From a virus, in the IMG/VR virus record IMGVR_UViG_3300025051_000004, positions 1-52,018 of that record: a DNA stretch of 52,018 nt. The stretch is one strand, 5' to 3'. The notes under the pieces were generated by a model. The model ran no database searches, was not told the DNA's origin, and was given only the letters and a program-made list of their open reading frames with translations. The position numbers were made by a program, and so were the translations under genes. Shown here piece by piece: positions 9,001 through 15,779 of the stretch. Positions within the stretch are counted from its first letter, which is position 1. Each line of letters begins with the position of its first letter.

Positions 9001-9828
9001 AAAGCAATTAATCGGCATCGCATACTGGGATTTATGTTTTTCATTAATTATTACCTCTTCATGGGAGATAATAGAATTTAATGTACTATTATCACTAATC
9101 TTACTTAAATCACCATCATGCTGGATTGCAACTAGTGGATTATTCTTAAAAACCTCAGTTCCAAAAATGTTATTATTACCAACAAGTGCTTTGGCATTAA
9201 AGGTAATGTAATATCCTTGAACAAGTTTTTGTAAAATGTTTAAAAAGGTTGATTTACCACTACCAGCCTCTCCATAGAGAACACAAAACTTTTGAATCTT
9301 TTTACTATCACCAGTTAAAACCGCCCCAATAGACCATTCTAATTTTTGTCGTTCCTCATCATCATATAGAACGGACATTAAACGATCGTAACTTTTTGTA
9401 GATCCAGCCTCGAGAGAATATGGTAAATGATGAGTGGAATAGCTAGATTTTGTAACGCGGTCATTTGCAAATAAAATCTTATCATCAATTGGATGATAAT
9501 TATCAGGCATACTTTTTATGAATTTAATCCACTGGTTCCATACACCGCTAGAGTAACTAGCCAATGTTCGGATATTTACATTCTTTTCTTCTGGGTGATG
9601 CTTCTCCTTATACTCAAATAATTCTTTATCAACTAAACGAACTACTTCCATTTCATCCGTTAACCACTTACTCTGATCAGAATCCCAAATACCATAAAAT
9701 GAATGACCTCGGACCATTAGGTCTCGACTCTTACAAACCTTGAAATCTGGATAAATTTCAACCAAACCTGCTGGACGTGCTTTACTATTATTAATAGCTA
9801 CTTTTTCAACAATTTCTAAAAAATCCAT
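6016..9828 (-). CDS. Fused SF3 helicase / AEP-like primase / family B DNA polymerase
   Basis: This 1270-aa protein joins three replication activities. Residues about 150-350 are a D5-like SF3 helicase: Walker A GEAGSGKST (186-194), an acidic Walker B-like stretch near 232-241, sensor GTNQP (280-284) and an arginine-finger-like GITRRL (293-298). Residues about 500-600 resemble an archaeo-eukaryotic primase, with IDFDL (512-516) and SGSGVHLHY (545-553). Residues about 705-1270 are family B polymerase: exonuclease I DVE (711-713), exonuclease II NNRRYD (755-760), exonuclease III YCVND (847-851), motif A DIASMHPTS (952-960), motif B KIALNSTYG (1018-1026) and motif C KTDS (1072-1075). Helicase-before-primase is the reverse of the usual primase-helicase order. 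A strong AGGAGG-type site precedes the ATG, and the repeat-rich putative origin lies just upstream. Confidence 0.9.
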   Translation of the reverse strand: MDFLEIVEKVAINNSKARPAGLVEIYPDFKVCKSRDLMVRGHSFYGIWDSDQSKWLTDEMEVVRLVDKELFEYKEKHHPEEKNVNIRTLASYSSGVWNQWIKFIKSMPDNYHPIDDKILFANDRVTKSSYSTHHLPYSLEAGSTKSYDRLMSVLYDDEERQKLEWSIGAVLTGDSKKIQKFCVLYGEAGSGKSTFLNILQKLVQGYYITFNAKALVGNNNIFGTEVFKNNPLVAIQHDGDLSKISDNSTLNSIISHEEVIINEKHKSQYAMPINCFLFMGTNQPVKITDSKSGITRRLIDVRPSGRRLSPKEYDSVMDQIDFELGAIAQKCIDIYTEMGKKYYDSYRPKEMMFETNVIFNFVEENYFYFLNDVDFLQLKQAYTMYKEFCQENGVGYILPRHSFREELKAYFKEYAEQKRIDGKAVRSVYWNFNSDSIDNSRATLIPEPEELSTLVLDKNVSIIDTYFADRPAQYANQYGIPYLKWDNVNTKLSDLDTSKLHYVQPEKHHIVIDFDLRNDIGEKDRNLNLLAASKWPETYAEFSKSGSGVHLHYIYDGDVEQLSRLYEEGIEIKVFVGNSSLRRQLSLCNEIPIAHISSGLPLKKGVNKMMNQQAIKTEKALRDLIIRNLNKEIHPATKPSIDFIKKILDDTYDSGLIYDVHDMRGRILTFAMNSTNQSEYCVGLVSQMKFVSAAESTPSSNYDNENYVFYDVEVFPNLFIIVYKFMGDNHKPVIMINPAPRDVEELFKFKLIGFNNRRYDNHILYARYIGYNNEQLFNLSSNIVSSNGTQYLFREAYNLSYTDVYDFSNKKQSLKKFGIELGLHHNEFALPWDEPVPEEKWKMAGEYCVNDVIITEAVFQDRKADWAARLILAELTGMTPNNSTNQLVTRLIFGEDKNPELVYTDLSETFPGYEWKQIDGKQFRNIYRGDDIGFGGYVYAEPGIYNNVALIDIASMHPTSLIQMNYFGKYTNAYSDIKDARVAIKHGDKEALKNIFGGKLLKYVSDDSIMDDLSYALKIALNSTYGLTSARFENIMKHPKNVNNIVALRGALFMRTLQDAVQKQGYKVAHIKTDSIKIPDADSYIINFCKDFAKQYGYDFEHEATYEKICLVNDAVYIAKYAYSTKKTNIGKWTATGAQFQHPYVFKTIFSKEPLTFKDLCEVRTVTGNSALYLDLNENLSEEEHNYRFVGRAGEFCPVMDGSGGGLLYRKTNDKYYAASATKGYRWLEAEVVSNLEKENSIDYRYFNELVDDAIQTINKFGDFEQFAEK

Positions 9829-10104
9829 GTTCTTGTGAAGGCCTCCTTTCTTGAAGAGATGGTACTGTCACAATGTTGCATCTGTTTTTGCCTTTATTTA
9901 TATAATTTTTTTAAAAAAAATTTATAGCGTAAACTGAAATTAGCCGTGATTTTGTGACATTTCATACAAAATATAGCATTTTTCTTCAATTTACGGGTGG
10001 TTTTACCATCTTTTTAGTCAAGACGCTGTCACGGTTTTGTAGCATTTTTGCTTCTGTCACACTTTTAAAATGCTACATTTCAAAAAACGTGACAAAAAAC
10101 GTGA
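9829..10104. other. Putative replication origin / operator region with iteron-like repeats
   Basis: No gene fits here. TGTCAC or its complement GTGACA occurs at 9866, 9954, 10027, 10055 and 10089, with GTGACT at 10101. TAGCATTTTT occurs at 9974 and 10040, and the inverted TGCTACA at 10071. An AT-only tract of about 35 nt (9891-9925) could be a melting element. TGTCAC and TAGCATTTTT are paired 11-20 nt apart. Because it sits directly upstream of the replicase gene, it could be the origin, the operator/promoter of the replication operon, or both. Confidence 0.5.
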
Positions 10105-10638
10105 CTAATCTTCATAGTTTTTTGACAAATATAACATCATTTGATACCAAATCTCAACCTGATTTTGAGGCTGATGTATATTTCTTCTCCAGCCATGGAT
10201 TGGAAATATCCCTCCAAGGCCATTAGCAGAATATTTACGATCTAACCAATTCGTTAGTATCATATCGAGTTCATAGTTTTGCGCGTCCGTTAAAGCTGTA
10301 AAGTTATCGAACTTTAGTACACCTAAATTTCTTAACATTTCCCAAAATAAATCTACATAGGTCTCACTAAATCTTCCAGCATCTAACTGGTATTCCATTT
10401 TTCGACTCAGTGCTATTAACATTTCCAATATTCTACATGGTCCGAATTTATAGTCTGGTAAATCACTTGATTCATCTCGTAAGAATATACCATCTTTGGC
10501 TCGGTTTTGATCATTTGGTAATATACTGTAGTATTCTTTTTTCCATAGACGCTCTAAAAGAACTTCGAACTCGCTGCTATCTTCAATTCTAACCATCTCT
10601 TTAAGATGATTTAAATATCTTGTTTCTTCTTTGTTCAT
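10105..10638 (-). CDS. Conserved phage protein next to the origin (177 aa)
   Basis: I do not recognise a domain. The protein is helical and mixed-charge. Its C-terminal block, GLGGIFPIHGW followed by QVEIWYQMMLYLSKNYED, resembles hypothetical proteins encoded near replication genes in Firmicutes phages. The ATG at 10638 is preceded by an AAAGGAGG-type site. The gene ends inside the repeat cluster at 10101-10107 and precedes the fused replicase, so a role in initiation or in binding the repeats is possible but unproven. A hairpin terminator lies upstream at 10672-10696, suggesting the gene may start a new transcript. Confidence 0.6.
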   Translation of the reverse strand: MNKEETRYLNHLKEMVRIEDSSEFEVLLERLWKKEYYSILPNDQNRAKDGIFLRDESSDLPDYKFGPCRILEMLIALSRKMEYQLDAGRFSETYVDLFWEMLRNLGVLKFDNFTALTDAQNYELDMILTNWLDRKYSANGLGGIFPIHGWRRNIHQPQNQVEIWYQMMLYLSKNYED

Positions 10639-10671
10639 AGCGTGTTACAGTCCTCCTTTCTTTAGAGAAAC

Positions 10672-10696
10672 GAAAGGGGCTTTGTAGGCCCCTTTC
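10672..10696 (-). terminator. Hairpin terminator-like structure
   Basis: On the minus strand GAAAGGGGC and GCCCCTTTC flank a seven-base loop, followed by GTTTCTCT. The stem is strong but the T-tract is poor. It lies in the 76-nt gap after the acidic membrane protein gene and could partly separate the accessory operon from the replication operon. Confidence 0.6.
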
Positions 10697-10714
10697 AAAT
10701 ATAATTGGTTGCGA

Positions 10715-11521
10715 CTATTCATCCTCTTCATCAGCAAGCGGAATTTGATTATAAGCAACTTTATTGCTTTTCTTGCGTGTATAAGCTGCTTTCTTTTTTT
10801 CGCCTTTGCGCTTCAATTCCGCATCTGCTTGAATGAATTCGTCGCTCATTGTATCCATTGCTTCTTTTTGGCGAGCGATCTGTCGAAACCGTCTTTCCGT
10901 ATCAGTTTCCATCTTAATGGCAACCTCCTCATTATATGATTTACTTAATGAATGAATTTCATAATCGATTTCGAGTTGATCGTTTCTTACAAATGTCATT
11001 GTTTTCTTCTTTAGATCTTTAAGCCACTGCTCGCCAAGTTGATCTTCCGGATGAACATATACGCGATCATTTACATCACAAACAACATCATCAAAGCGAT
11101 AGTAATATAAATCAATCTTATCGTAATTGTTGTCAAAGATGAAATCCTCATATCCGATTAAAAATGGTTCCGGCTGCTTCTCGGGAAGTTCTTCTACTTG
11201 CTCTACTTCTTCTATCTCTTCTTCCGGTTCTTCTTCCTCATCATCTTCAAGAATATCTTTTGCGGTTGCTCGCCGAGCCACTTCGCTTGGACTTGGTTTT
11301 ACATATTCTCGTGCGAGTTTTCGATATGCCATTTTTTCATCGACTTCGGCCACTGCTTCTTCGGATTCATACTTCTTTTGGTAATAGGATTTAACGTCTT
11401 CAATTTCATCATGAGCAATTTCTTGCCAGTGTGCCTCGGCAATTTTACTTGCGATTAAATATCCAAGTCCGCCCCCAAGCGTGAATGCAATTGCAATTGG
11501 TAATAAAACTTTTTGTTCCAT
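10715..11521 (-). CDS. Membrane-anchored acidic phage protein (268 aa)
   Basis: The N-terminus (LLPIAIAFTLGGGLGYLIA, about 6-24) is one hydrophobic segment typical of a membrane anchor. A helical stretch, then a highly acidic low-complexity run (DEEEEPEEEIEEVEQVEELPE, about 93-113), a folded-looking middle part (FLIGYEDFIFDNNYDKIDLYYYR) and a basic coiled-coil-like tail follow. Similar single-anchor proteins occur in the accessory regions of Firmicutes phages without known function. It would sit on the inner membrane face with most of its mass in the cytoplasm, or outside if the orientation is reversed. It is followed by a hairpin terminator. Confidence 0.65.
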   Translation of the reverse strand: MEQKVLLPIAIAFTLGGGLGYLIASKIAEAHWQEIAHDEIEDVKSYYQKKYESEEAVAEVDEKMAYRKLAREYVKPSPSEVARRATAKDILEDDEEEEPEEEIEEVEQVEELPEKQPEPFLIGYEDFIFDNNYDKIDLYYYRFDDVVCDVNDRVYVHPEDQLGEQWLKDLKKKTMTFVRNDQLEIDYEIHSLSKSYNEEVAIKMETDTERRFRQIARQKEAMDTMSDEFIQADAELKRKGEKKKAAYTRKKSNKVAYNQIPLADEEDE

Positions 11522-11533
11522 TTTTATTCTCCT

Positions 11534-11776
11534 TTAGAATATAGCCCGGTTAATTGTTTCAACATAGGGATCAATTTTTATTTGTAAATCATTGGTTGGT
11601 GCCTTACGATAGGCTTTGAAGATTTCCATTAAACTTGGAAAATATTCGGTTTTTCCATGGCCTGCCACGCGCCACATTCTGCGATCCACCAAGGTTCCAC
11701 GATCAAGTTTGTAGCCCAATATACCCAAAAGTTTTACTAATAATGTTTTGGGTATGCGATGTTGGTGTCTTTTCAT
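11534..11776 (-). CDS. Small basic protein of unknown function (80 aa)
   Basis: No domain is recognised. It is basic at the start (MKRHQHRIPKTLLVKLLGILGYK) with WRVAGHGKTEYF in the middle, which suggests a small nucleic-acid- or protein-binding fold but does not identify one. Its start overlaps the stop of the preceding 61-aa gene as ATGA (11773-11776), so it is translationally coupled. An AGGAG-type site lies upstream. Confidence 0.55.
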   Translation of the reverse strand: MKRHQHRIPKTLLVKLLGILGYKLDRGTLVDRRMWRVAGHGKTEYFPSLMEIFKAYRKAPTNDLQIKIDPYVETINRAIF

Positions 11777-11958
11777 GCTTTCTTCTCCTCTATAAAATAG
11801 ATCATACTACGAACAATATCTAAAAGAATTTTAACAACGTCTTTAATAGATATCCCTCTTTCAATCGGAACATTCAATGATCGTTCTTTATCAAAATAAA
11901 ATGTTAAAGAATAACCCGAATCATTAATTTCATAAAGTGTGATTTTCTTTAAAATCAT
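11773..11958 (-). CDS. Small protein of unknown function (61 aa)
   Basis: No family is recognised. A beta-rich N-terminal half (ITLYEINDSGYSLTFYFDKE) is followed by a helical C-terminus (KDVVKILLDIVRSMIYFIEEKKA). The ATG at 11958 follows AAAGGAGAG and the end overlaps the next gene by 4 nt, so the reading is supported by context, not similarity. Confidence 0.5.
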   Translation of the reverse strand: MILKKITLYEINDSGYSLTFYFDKERSLNVPIERGISIKDVVKILLDIVRSMIYFIEEKKA

Positions 11959-11972
11959 GAAATCTCTCCTTT

Positions 11973-12260
11973 TTATACATAGTCATATTGTTCTCGATAT
12001 TCCCAATATATTTCAACTAATTCTACGTTATTGTTGTGAACACTTACATATTCATCTTTTAAATGATCTTGAATATGGGCTAAGATGGTTTCTCGTTGCA
12101 ATGCTGTAAATCCAAAATCTTTAAGATCAAAATGCTCTACACCATCTTCATCAAGCCATAGATTCACATCTCGTCTAAAATATACGGCAATACCACTATC
12201 GGGTGGATACAACGAATCAAACAACTTTGTTAACATAGCCCATATCTCCGCTTGGGACAT
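11973..12260 (-). CDS. Conserved small protein of unknown function (95 aa)
   Basis: No domain is recognised. The sequence is acidic and aromatic-rich (DLKDFGFTALQRETILAHIQDHL, VELVEIYWEYREQYDYV). The start codon overlaps the stop of the preceding gene as TAATG at 12260, the compact junction typical of this operon. It lies in the accessory block between the putative nucleotide enzymes and the replication genes. Confidence 0.55.
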   Translation of the reverse strand: MSQAEIWAMLTKLFDSLYPPDSGIAVYFRRDVNLWLDEDGVEHFDLKDFGFTALQRETILAHIQDHLKDEYVSVHNNNVELVEIYWEYREQYDYV

Positions 12261-12559
12261 TAATACCTTCTTCCCTTAATTTCAGGAAATAAGTTTTCTA
12301 TAAAGTCTTTAAAGCCATTTGGTTTAATAACTTCGCCATTAACTTTTTTATTAACTATTCTTCCAAAAGCTTTCCATTTGTCGGCTTGCTCTCGCAATGC
12401 AGCAAGTAGGCAAGAAGTACTTTCTGAATGCCGCATCTTGCAAATATCAACGGCTTCCTGCATCATATTAATAACAACCTGTTTTAAAGCGGCATTAACT
12501 TCATCATCGGTTGTTCTGCTGGAAGCTAAAAATGATTCTGCATACTCTTTAGCTTTCAT
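12260..12559 (-). CDS. Helical protein of unknown function (99 aa)
   Basis: The ATG at 12559 is chosen because GGGAG lies eight bases upstream; an upstream TTG at 12574 is in frame but encodes that ribosome binding site. The protein starts MKAKEYAESFLASSRTTDDE and is mostly helical and charged, with two cysteines (ICKMRHSESTSCLL). The C-terminus (NGFKDFIENLFPEIKGRRY) is basic. Function is unknown. It overlaps the end of the deoxyribosyltransferase-like gene by 11 nt. Confidence 0.55.
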   Translation of the reverse strand: MKAKEYAESFLASSRTTDDEVNAALKQVVINMMQEAVDICKMRHSESTSCLLAALREQADKWKAFGRIVNKKVNGEVIKPNGFKDFIENLFPEIKGRRY

Positions 12560-13022
12560 CTCTTTTTCTCCCAATTAAACTTAATTCCCGTAAGTATTCA
12601 AGACCTTCCCGCTCAGTTTCAAATATAACATCAGCCGCTTCGATGACAAATGCATGTCGATGAATATTATCTGCTTGCATAACTACAATAGTGTGTTTAC
12701 CAAGGTGATGAGCCCAAGCTAATTCCATCATAGAACCTATTGAAACGATTTCCTTTGACATAGTAAGATTACAATACAGAATATCGCTTTGTTGGACCAT
12801 CCATCTGTCTCGCTCTATGATTGCGTGGTTTGTAATGCGTGGATTTGAATCATAACCTTCGGCTTTAAATTCTACCTCGTTTCGAAACAATTTATCTTTT
12901 CCGATAAGAGGTGAATATACTATGTATCCAAGACCTTGCAATAGATACGCTGTTTGCTTAAAATACGTGAAAACTCCGTGTGTTGATTGCCCACTAATTG
13001 CACCAGCAATATAAATTTTCAT
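12549..13022 (-). CDS. Nucleoside 2-deoxyribosyltransferase-like protein
   Basis: The 157-aa protein begins MKIYIAGAISGQSTHG and contains RWMVQQSDILYCNL (about 73-86) and IGSMMELAWAHHLGKHTIVVM (about 95-115), the Rossmann-like NDT/DUF4406 layout. The glutamate in SMMELAWA is the expected nucleophile. Family members cleave or swap the base of deoxynucleosides; phage copies are often linked to nucleotide salvage or DNA modification. It is followed by small unknown genes and preceded by the DUF1599-like protein and the 5' nuclease, which together suggest nucleotide pool or DNA metabolism. Confidence 0.7.
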   Translation of the reverse strand: MKIYIAGAISGQSTHGVFTYFKQTAYLLQGLGYIVYSPLIGKDKLFRNEVEFKAEGYDSNPRITNHAIIERDRWMVQQSDILYCNLTMSKEIVSIGSMMELAWAHHLGKHTIVVMQADNIHRHAFVIEAADVIFETEREGLEYLRELSLIGRKRDES

Positions 13023-13034
13023 TCGTCTTTCTCC

Positions 13035-13496
13035 CTAACTTTTTCCTGGTGGTTCATATCGACCAAAGCGTTTATCTTCAGCAATTTCTTCTGCGGTTTT
13101 TTCTTTAGCAATTGGTAATGATGAATTTTTCCCACTCCCCCATGGATATCGTCCAGACGTTGGTTTTTCTTCTATTTCTGGTTGGGATGCTAATTCTTGT
13201 TGTTCATTATACAGACAAATAGCAATAAGAGAATATACTGACAAGTCCATCAACGTATCAATTATTGATTCGCCTACCTGATCGTTTGTTTCATCCTTGG
13301 CGAGATTTGTAATCCGGATAAATTTATCACTCATACGTACTAAGCATCCTTTAAATGCTGAAACCCCTATGGCTTCAGACATTCGAAAATTTGCCCATGG
13401 ATCTGACGATCCTTTTCCGGCATACCCATCATTTTTTCTTCGATGAAGATCACGAATATCGTCTAAGAGTTTAATAAATTCTTTACTTTCTGGCAT
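13035..13496 (-). CDS. DUF1599-like nucleotide-metabolism protein carrying a RYPWGSG tag
   Basis: The ATG at 13496 (MPESKEFIKLLDDIRDLHRRK) is preceded by AAAGGAG, whereas the longer in-frame reading overlaps the 5' nuclease. Residues 1-95 fit the DUF1599/Nmad1 helical fold: LHRRKNDGYAG (18-27), DPWANFR (32-38), VRMSDKFIRI (53-62) and ESIIDTLMDLSVYSLIA (76-92). Such proteins are tied to nucleotide modification or MazG-like hydrolysis. The C-terminal tail contains SGRYPWGSG (114-122), the same nine residues as near the N-terminus of the RNA polymerase-like protein. Finding a tag on a metabolic protein is unusual and suggests shared localisation or a shared partner. Confidence 0.65.
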   Translation of the reverse strand: MPESKEFIKLLDDIRDLHRRKNDGYAGKGSSDPWANFRMSEAIGVSAFKGCLVRMSDKFIRITNLAKDETNDQVGESIIDTLMDLSVYSLIAICLYNEQQELASQPEIEEKPTSGRYPWGSGKNSSLPIAKEKTAEEIAEDKRFGRYEPPGKS

Positions 13497-13552
13497 TTTA
13501 CTTCTCCTTTTAAATATGATTAGTCGCGGCAACTCCGCGAATCTTTTGGTGG

Positions 13553-14467
13553 TCATTTTCTATAGTAAGCAGCATAAAGCATCTTCATAGCCAATACAAT
13601 TTCATCATAAGCTTCTGTATCTTTACCATAGTACTTATAAATATAGTTTTCACTTCGACTTAATGTTAAATCAAATCGCAGTCGATCGCCGACATTTGGA
13701 ACATCTAGATTATAATCCAGTTCTATAAGGTCAAGGGCTTTTTGAAACTCGGGATCATCAAACGGAACCGTTCCTTCTAAAATATGTTTGCGCGCAGTAA
13801 CAGGACCGATTCCTTGAACTCCGCTAATGTCGTCCGACTTGTCGCCAACCATTGCTTTGTATAACGGATATTCCTTTGGTGCAAATCCGAATTCAACCTC
13901 AAAAAGTTTGGGGGTATAAAATACTCCAGGATTTTTGTAGACATAGCATCGTTTATACTTTAATAATTGATAAATGTCTTTATCGTTTGAGAATATAACG
14001 GTGGTTGTAGTTGTTGGTGAGGGTTCCATTCGCGGATCATCTAATTTACATACTGCGTTTGCAATACTGGCAATAACATCATCTGCTTCTGCACCATCCC
14101 GACTAACTATTCGGCTATCCATATCGTCTAGAATAAGAGCTAAAATCTTTCGAAAGTTCCTAAATATTTCGTGAGTTACAGGAATTCGCGTACTTTTATA
14201 GGTTTGATCGCGTTTGGTTCTTTCAAGTTTTTTTCGACTCTCTCCGGCAAATATAATTTCAACTGGAACCCCAGTGGGATTCGCTCGCTGAATACATAAC
14301 CGGAGAGAATCTAGAAAACGCAAAACCGGGAGCCATGGACGACCTTCAGATCCATTTAAACTACTAAAATATGATCTGTATAAAATGTTACTATAATCCA
14401 CTAATAGGAGAACCCTCTTCAACTCTTCGCCTTCTTCTAATGCTGGTAGGATTGGTGAGGGTTTCAT
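13553..14467 (-). CDS. FEN-like 5'-3' exonuclease
   Basis: The 304-aa protein has the PIN-like nuclease core and H3TH element of the polymerase I 5' nuclease family: LLVDYSNILYRSYF (21-34, D24), DGAEADDVIA (124-133), FSNDKDIYQLL (159-169) and VGDKSDDISGVQGIGPVTA (207-225). These acidic residues bind the two metal ions; the last motif grips duplex DNA. It would remove RNA primers and flaps. The usual polymerase part is absent, so it works with the separately encoded family B polymerase and DNA ligase. AAAAGGAG precedes the ATG. Confidence 0.9.
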   Translation of the reverse strand: MKPSPILPALEEGEELKRVLLLVDYSNILYRSYFSSLNGSEGRPWLPVLRFLDSLRLCIQRANPTGVPVEIIFAGESRKKLERTKRDQTYKSTRIPVTHEIFRNFRKILALILDDMDSRIVSRDGAEADDVIASIANAVCKLDDPRMEPSPTTTTTVIFSNDKDIYQLLKYKRCYVYKNPGVFYTPKLFEVEFGFAPKEYPLYKAMVGDKSDDISGVQGIGPVTARKHILEGTVPFDDPEFQKALDLIELDYNLDVPNVGDRLRFDLTLSRSENYIYKYYGKDTEAYDEIVLAMKMLYAAYYRK

Positions 14468-14478
14468 ATGTTCTCCTT

Positions 14479-15444
14479 TTACATAAGATCCAGAATTTCG
14501 CCATCAACATTAAAGTCTAAAAGAATTGCATTATCAACCTTAGATGACAAATACCCACCACGACTTGCAATCAGATCGTCAAGTTCAGGACCGAAGGAAA
14601 TATAATTATCACCAGCGCCATCCCAGACCCAACCAACCAACTGACCAGCCTTTGTTCGAGGAAAACCTAATTCATCATAGATATCGTTTAAAAATAGATG
14701 ACCACGTGCTTTTAAATGTTCGTTTGCCCACCGATTCTTAATAATTAAATTTGAAAGATTATAATCAAATTGAGGACACCATTGGCTACTACCAGTATAG
14801 GTTCCGGTTTCAGTATCGTATTCTTGCTCAGCAAACATTCGAGCATACATACTTGCCGGTTTTCCATTTCTTAGACGTTGAACTTGAATTGTCTTTTTAT
14901 GAACTTTTCCATCTTCATCAACAACATCGACTTTAGCTTTTTCATATACAGTGTCATAAGCAAAATGGAATTCCTGTTCTTCACCGAGTTCATCAGCAAC
15001 GCGTTTCCTATATGCACCAAAGGCTTCCTGAGCCATTTTATAAGCACCGGCAAGAGCTACATTTCGTTTCGTTAAAATATGTTGTCCTCCAAGTAAACAT
15101 CCAATGGACGCTGTTCCTAATAAAGCTACAGGCCAATATGCTTTTCCCAGAGACTTCGCTGTATGAAAATATGTTTGAATTGTATCTTTTCGTGCATCGG
15201 CTTCCGTATAATCTGGAGCATGTTCGGTTTTTGCTCGTTCTACGGCACTTAACATTTGATTATGACTTTCAATAATACCGGGCGCATGTTTATATGTTTT
15301 TGTTGCTACTAATATAACCGTTGCAATAACACCTCCAGTACCAACCACCGCCAATATAGTCGGGGCATGTTTTCCCAGTTTTAACAAAGCTCTACTACCA
15401 TGCTTTGTTACTTTGACTCCTAAATTACTAACTAATTCGTTCAT
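14479..15444 (-). CDS. DUF6353-like membrane protein (copy 1)
   Basis: The 321-aa protein has a hydrophobic stretch at about 27-50 (HAPTILAVVGTGGVIATVILV), another near 103-123 (YWPVALLGTASIGCLLGG), and the soluble pattern KRNVALAGAYKMAQEAFGAYRKRVADELGE that I associate with DUF6353 proteins of Firmicutes phages. The C-terminal half is soluble. Function is unknown; two membrane segments place it in the cell membrane. A second, shorter relative lies at 22796-23527. A structured leader (15473-15596) lies upstream. GGAAGGAG precedes the ATG. Confidence 0.65.
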   Translation of the reverse strand: MNELVSNLGVKVTKHGSRALLKLGKHAPTILAVVGTGGVIATVILVATKTYKHAPGIIESHNQMLSAVERAKTEHAPDYTEADARKDTIQTYFHTAKSLGKAYWPVALLGTASIGCLLGGQHILTKRNVALAGAYKMAQEAFGAYRKRVADELGEEQEFHFAYDTVYEKAKVDVVDEDGKVHKKTIQVQRLRNGKPASMYARMFAEQEYDTETGTYTGSSQWCPQFDYNLSNLIIKNRWANEHLKARGHLFLNDIYDELGFPRTKAGQLVGWVWDGAGDNYISFGPELDDLIASRGGYLSSKVDNAILLDFNVDGEILDLM

Positions 15445-15472
15445 GATTCTCCTTCCGGTTAAATATAACTCT

Positions 15473-15596
15473 TTACAAAGGTATGAAAAAACATAAGAGA
15501 TGGGCGATCTTCCTAGTTAGTCATTTAAATATGACAATACCTGGTTGATATCTTTCTTCCCAATGGAACCCATCTCTCTCATAATACCCTTTGTAA
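15473..15596. other. Structured leader between the 52-aa gene and the DUF6353-like gene
   Basis: Nested inverted repeats can fold this spacer: outer TTACAAAGGTATG (15473-15485) with CATAATACCCTTTGTAA (15580-15596, small bulges), inner AGAGATGGG (15496-15504) with CCCATCTCT (15569-15577), and a small hairpin GTCAT/ATGAC (15520-15535). It lies in the 5' leader of the DUF6353-like gene and downstream of the 52-aa gene. A processing, attenuation or stability role is possible. It lacks tRNA features. Confidence 0.45.
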
Positions 15597-15609
15597 TTCT
15601 TGCGAAATT

Positions 15610-15768
15610 TTACTCGCTTTCTTTTTTGTCTTCTTTCTTTTTTGGTTTTTCTTCTCGTTCAGGTTGAACACCCCATCTGAGATTTCGCTTACCCATTTTA
15701 TCCAATTCCTCCCCCAATTCTGGATTTATTTTTTTTAACTTATTCTTAATATATACTTGGTTTGGCAT
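15610..15768 (-). CDS. Small lysine-rich protein (52 aa)
   Basis: A short frame starts at the ATG at 15768 with GGAGGG five to six bases upstream and ends at TAA (15610-15612). It begins MPNQVYIKNKLKKINPEL, has MGKRNLRWGVQPE in the middle, and ends in a lysine/glutamate-rich tail (PKKKEDKKESE). RWGV faintly resembles the KWGVR core of the tags in this phage, which may be coincidence. The good ribosome binding site and fit between neighbours support it. Function is unknown. Confidence 0.55.
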   Translation of the reverse strand: MPNQVYIKNKLKKINPELGEELDKMGKRNLRWGVQPEREEKPKKKEDKKESE

Positions 15769-15779
15769 TTACCCTCCGT

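Noticed and set aside
12560-12574. TTG start 15 nt upstream of the 99-aa protein
   Set aside because: The TTG frame encodes the GGGAG ribosome binding site used by the ATG at 12559.
15473-15596. A tRNA or tRNA-like gene in the DUF6353 leader
   Set aside because: The stems are long but the anticodon-arm and T-arm patterns and the CCA end are missing.
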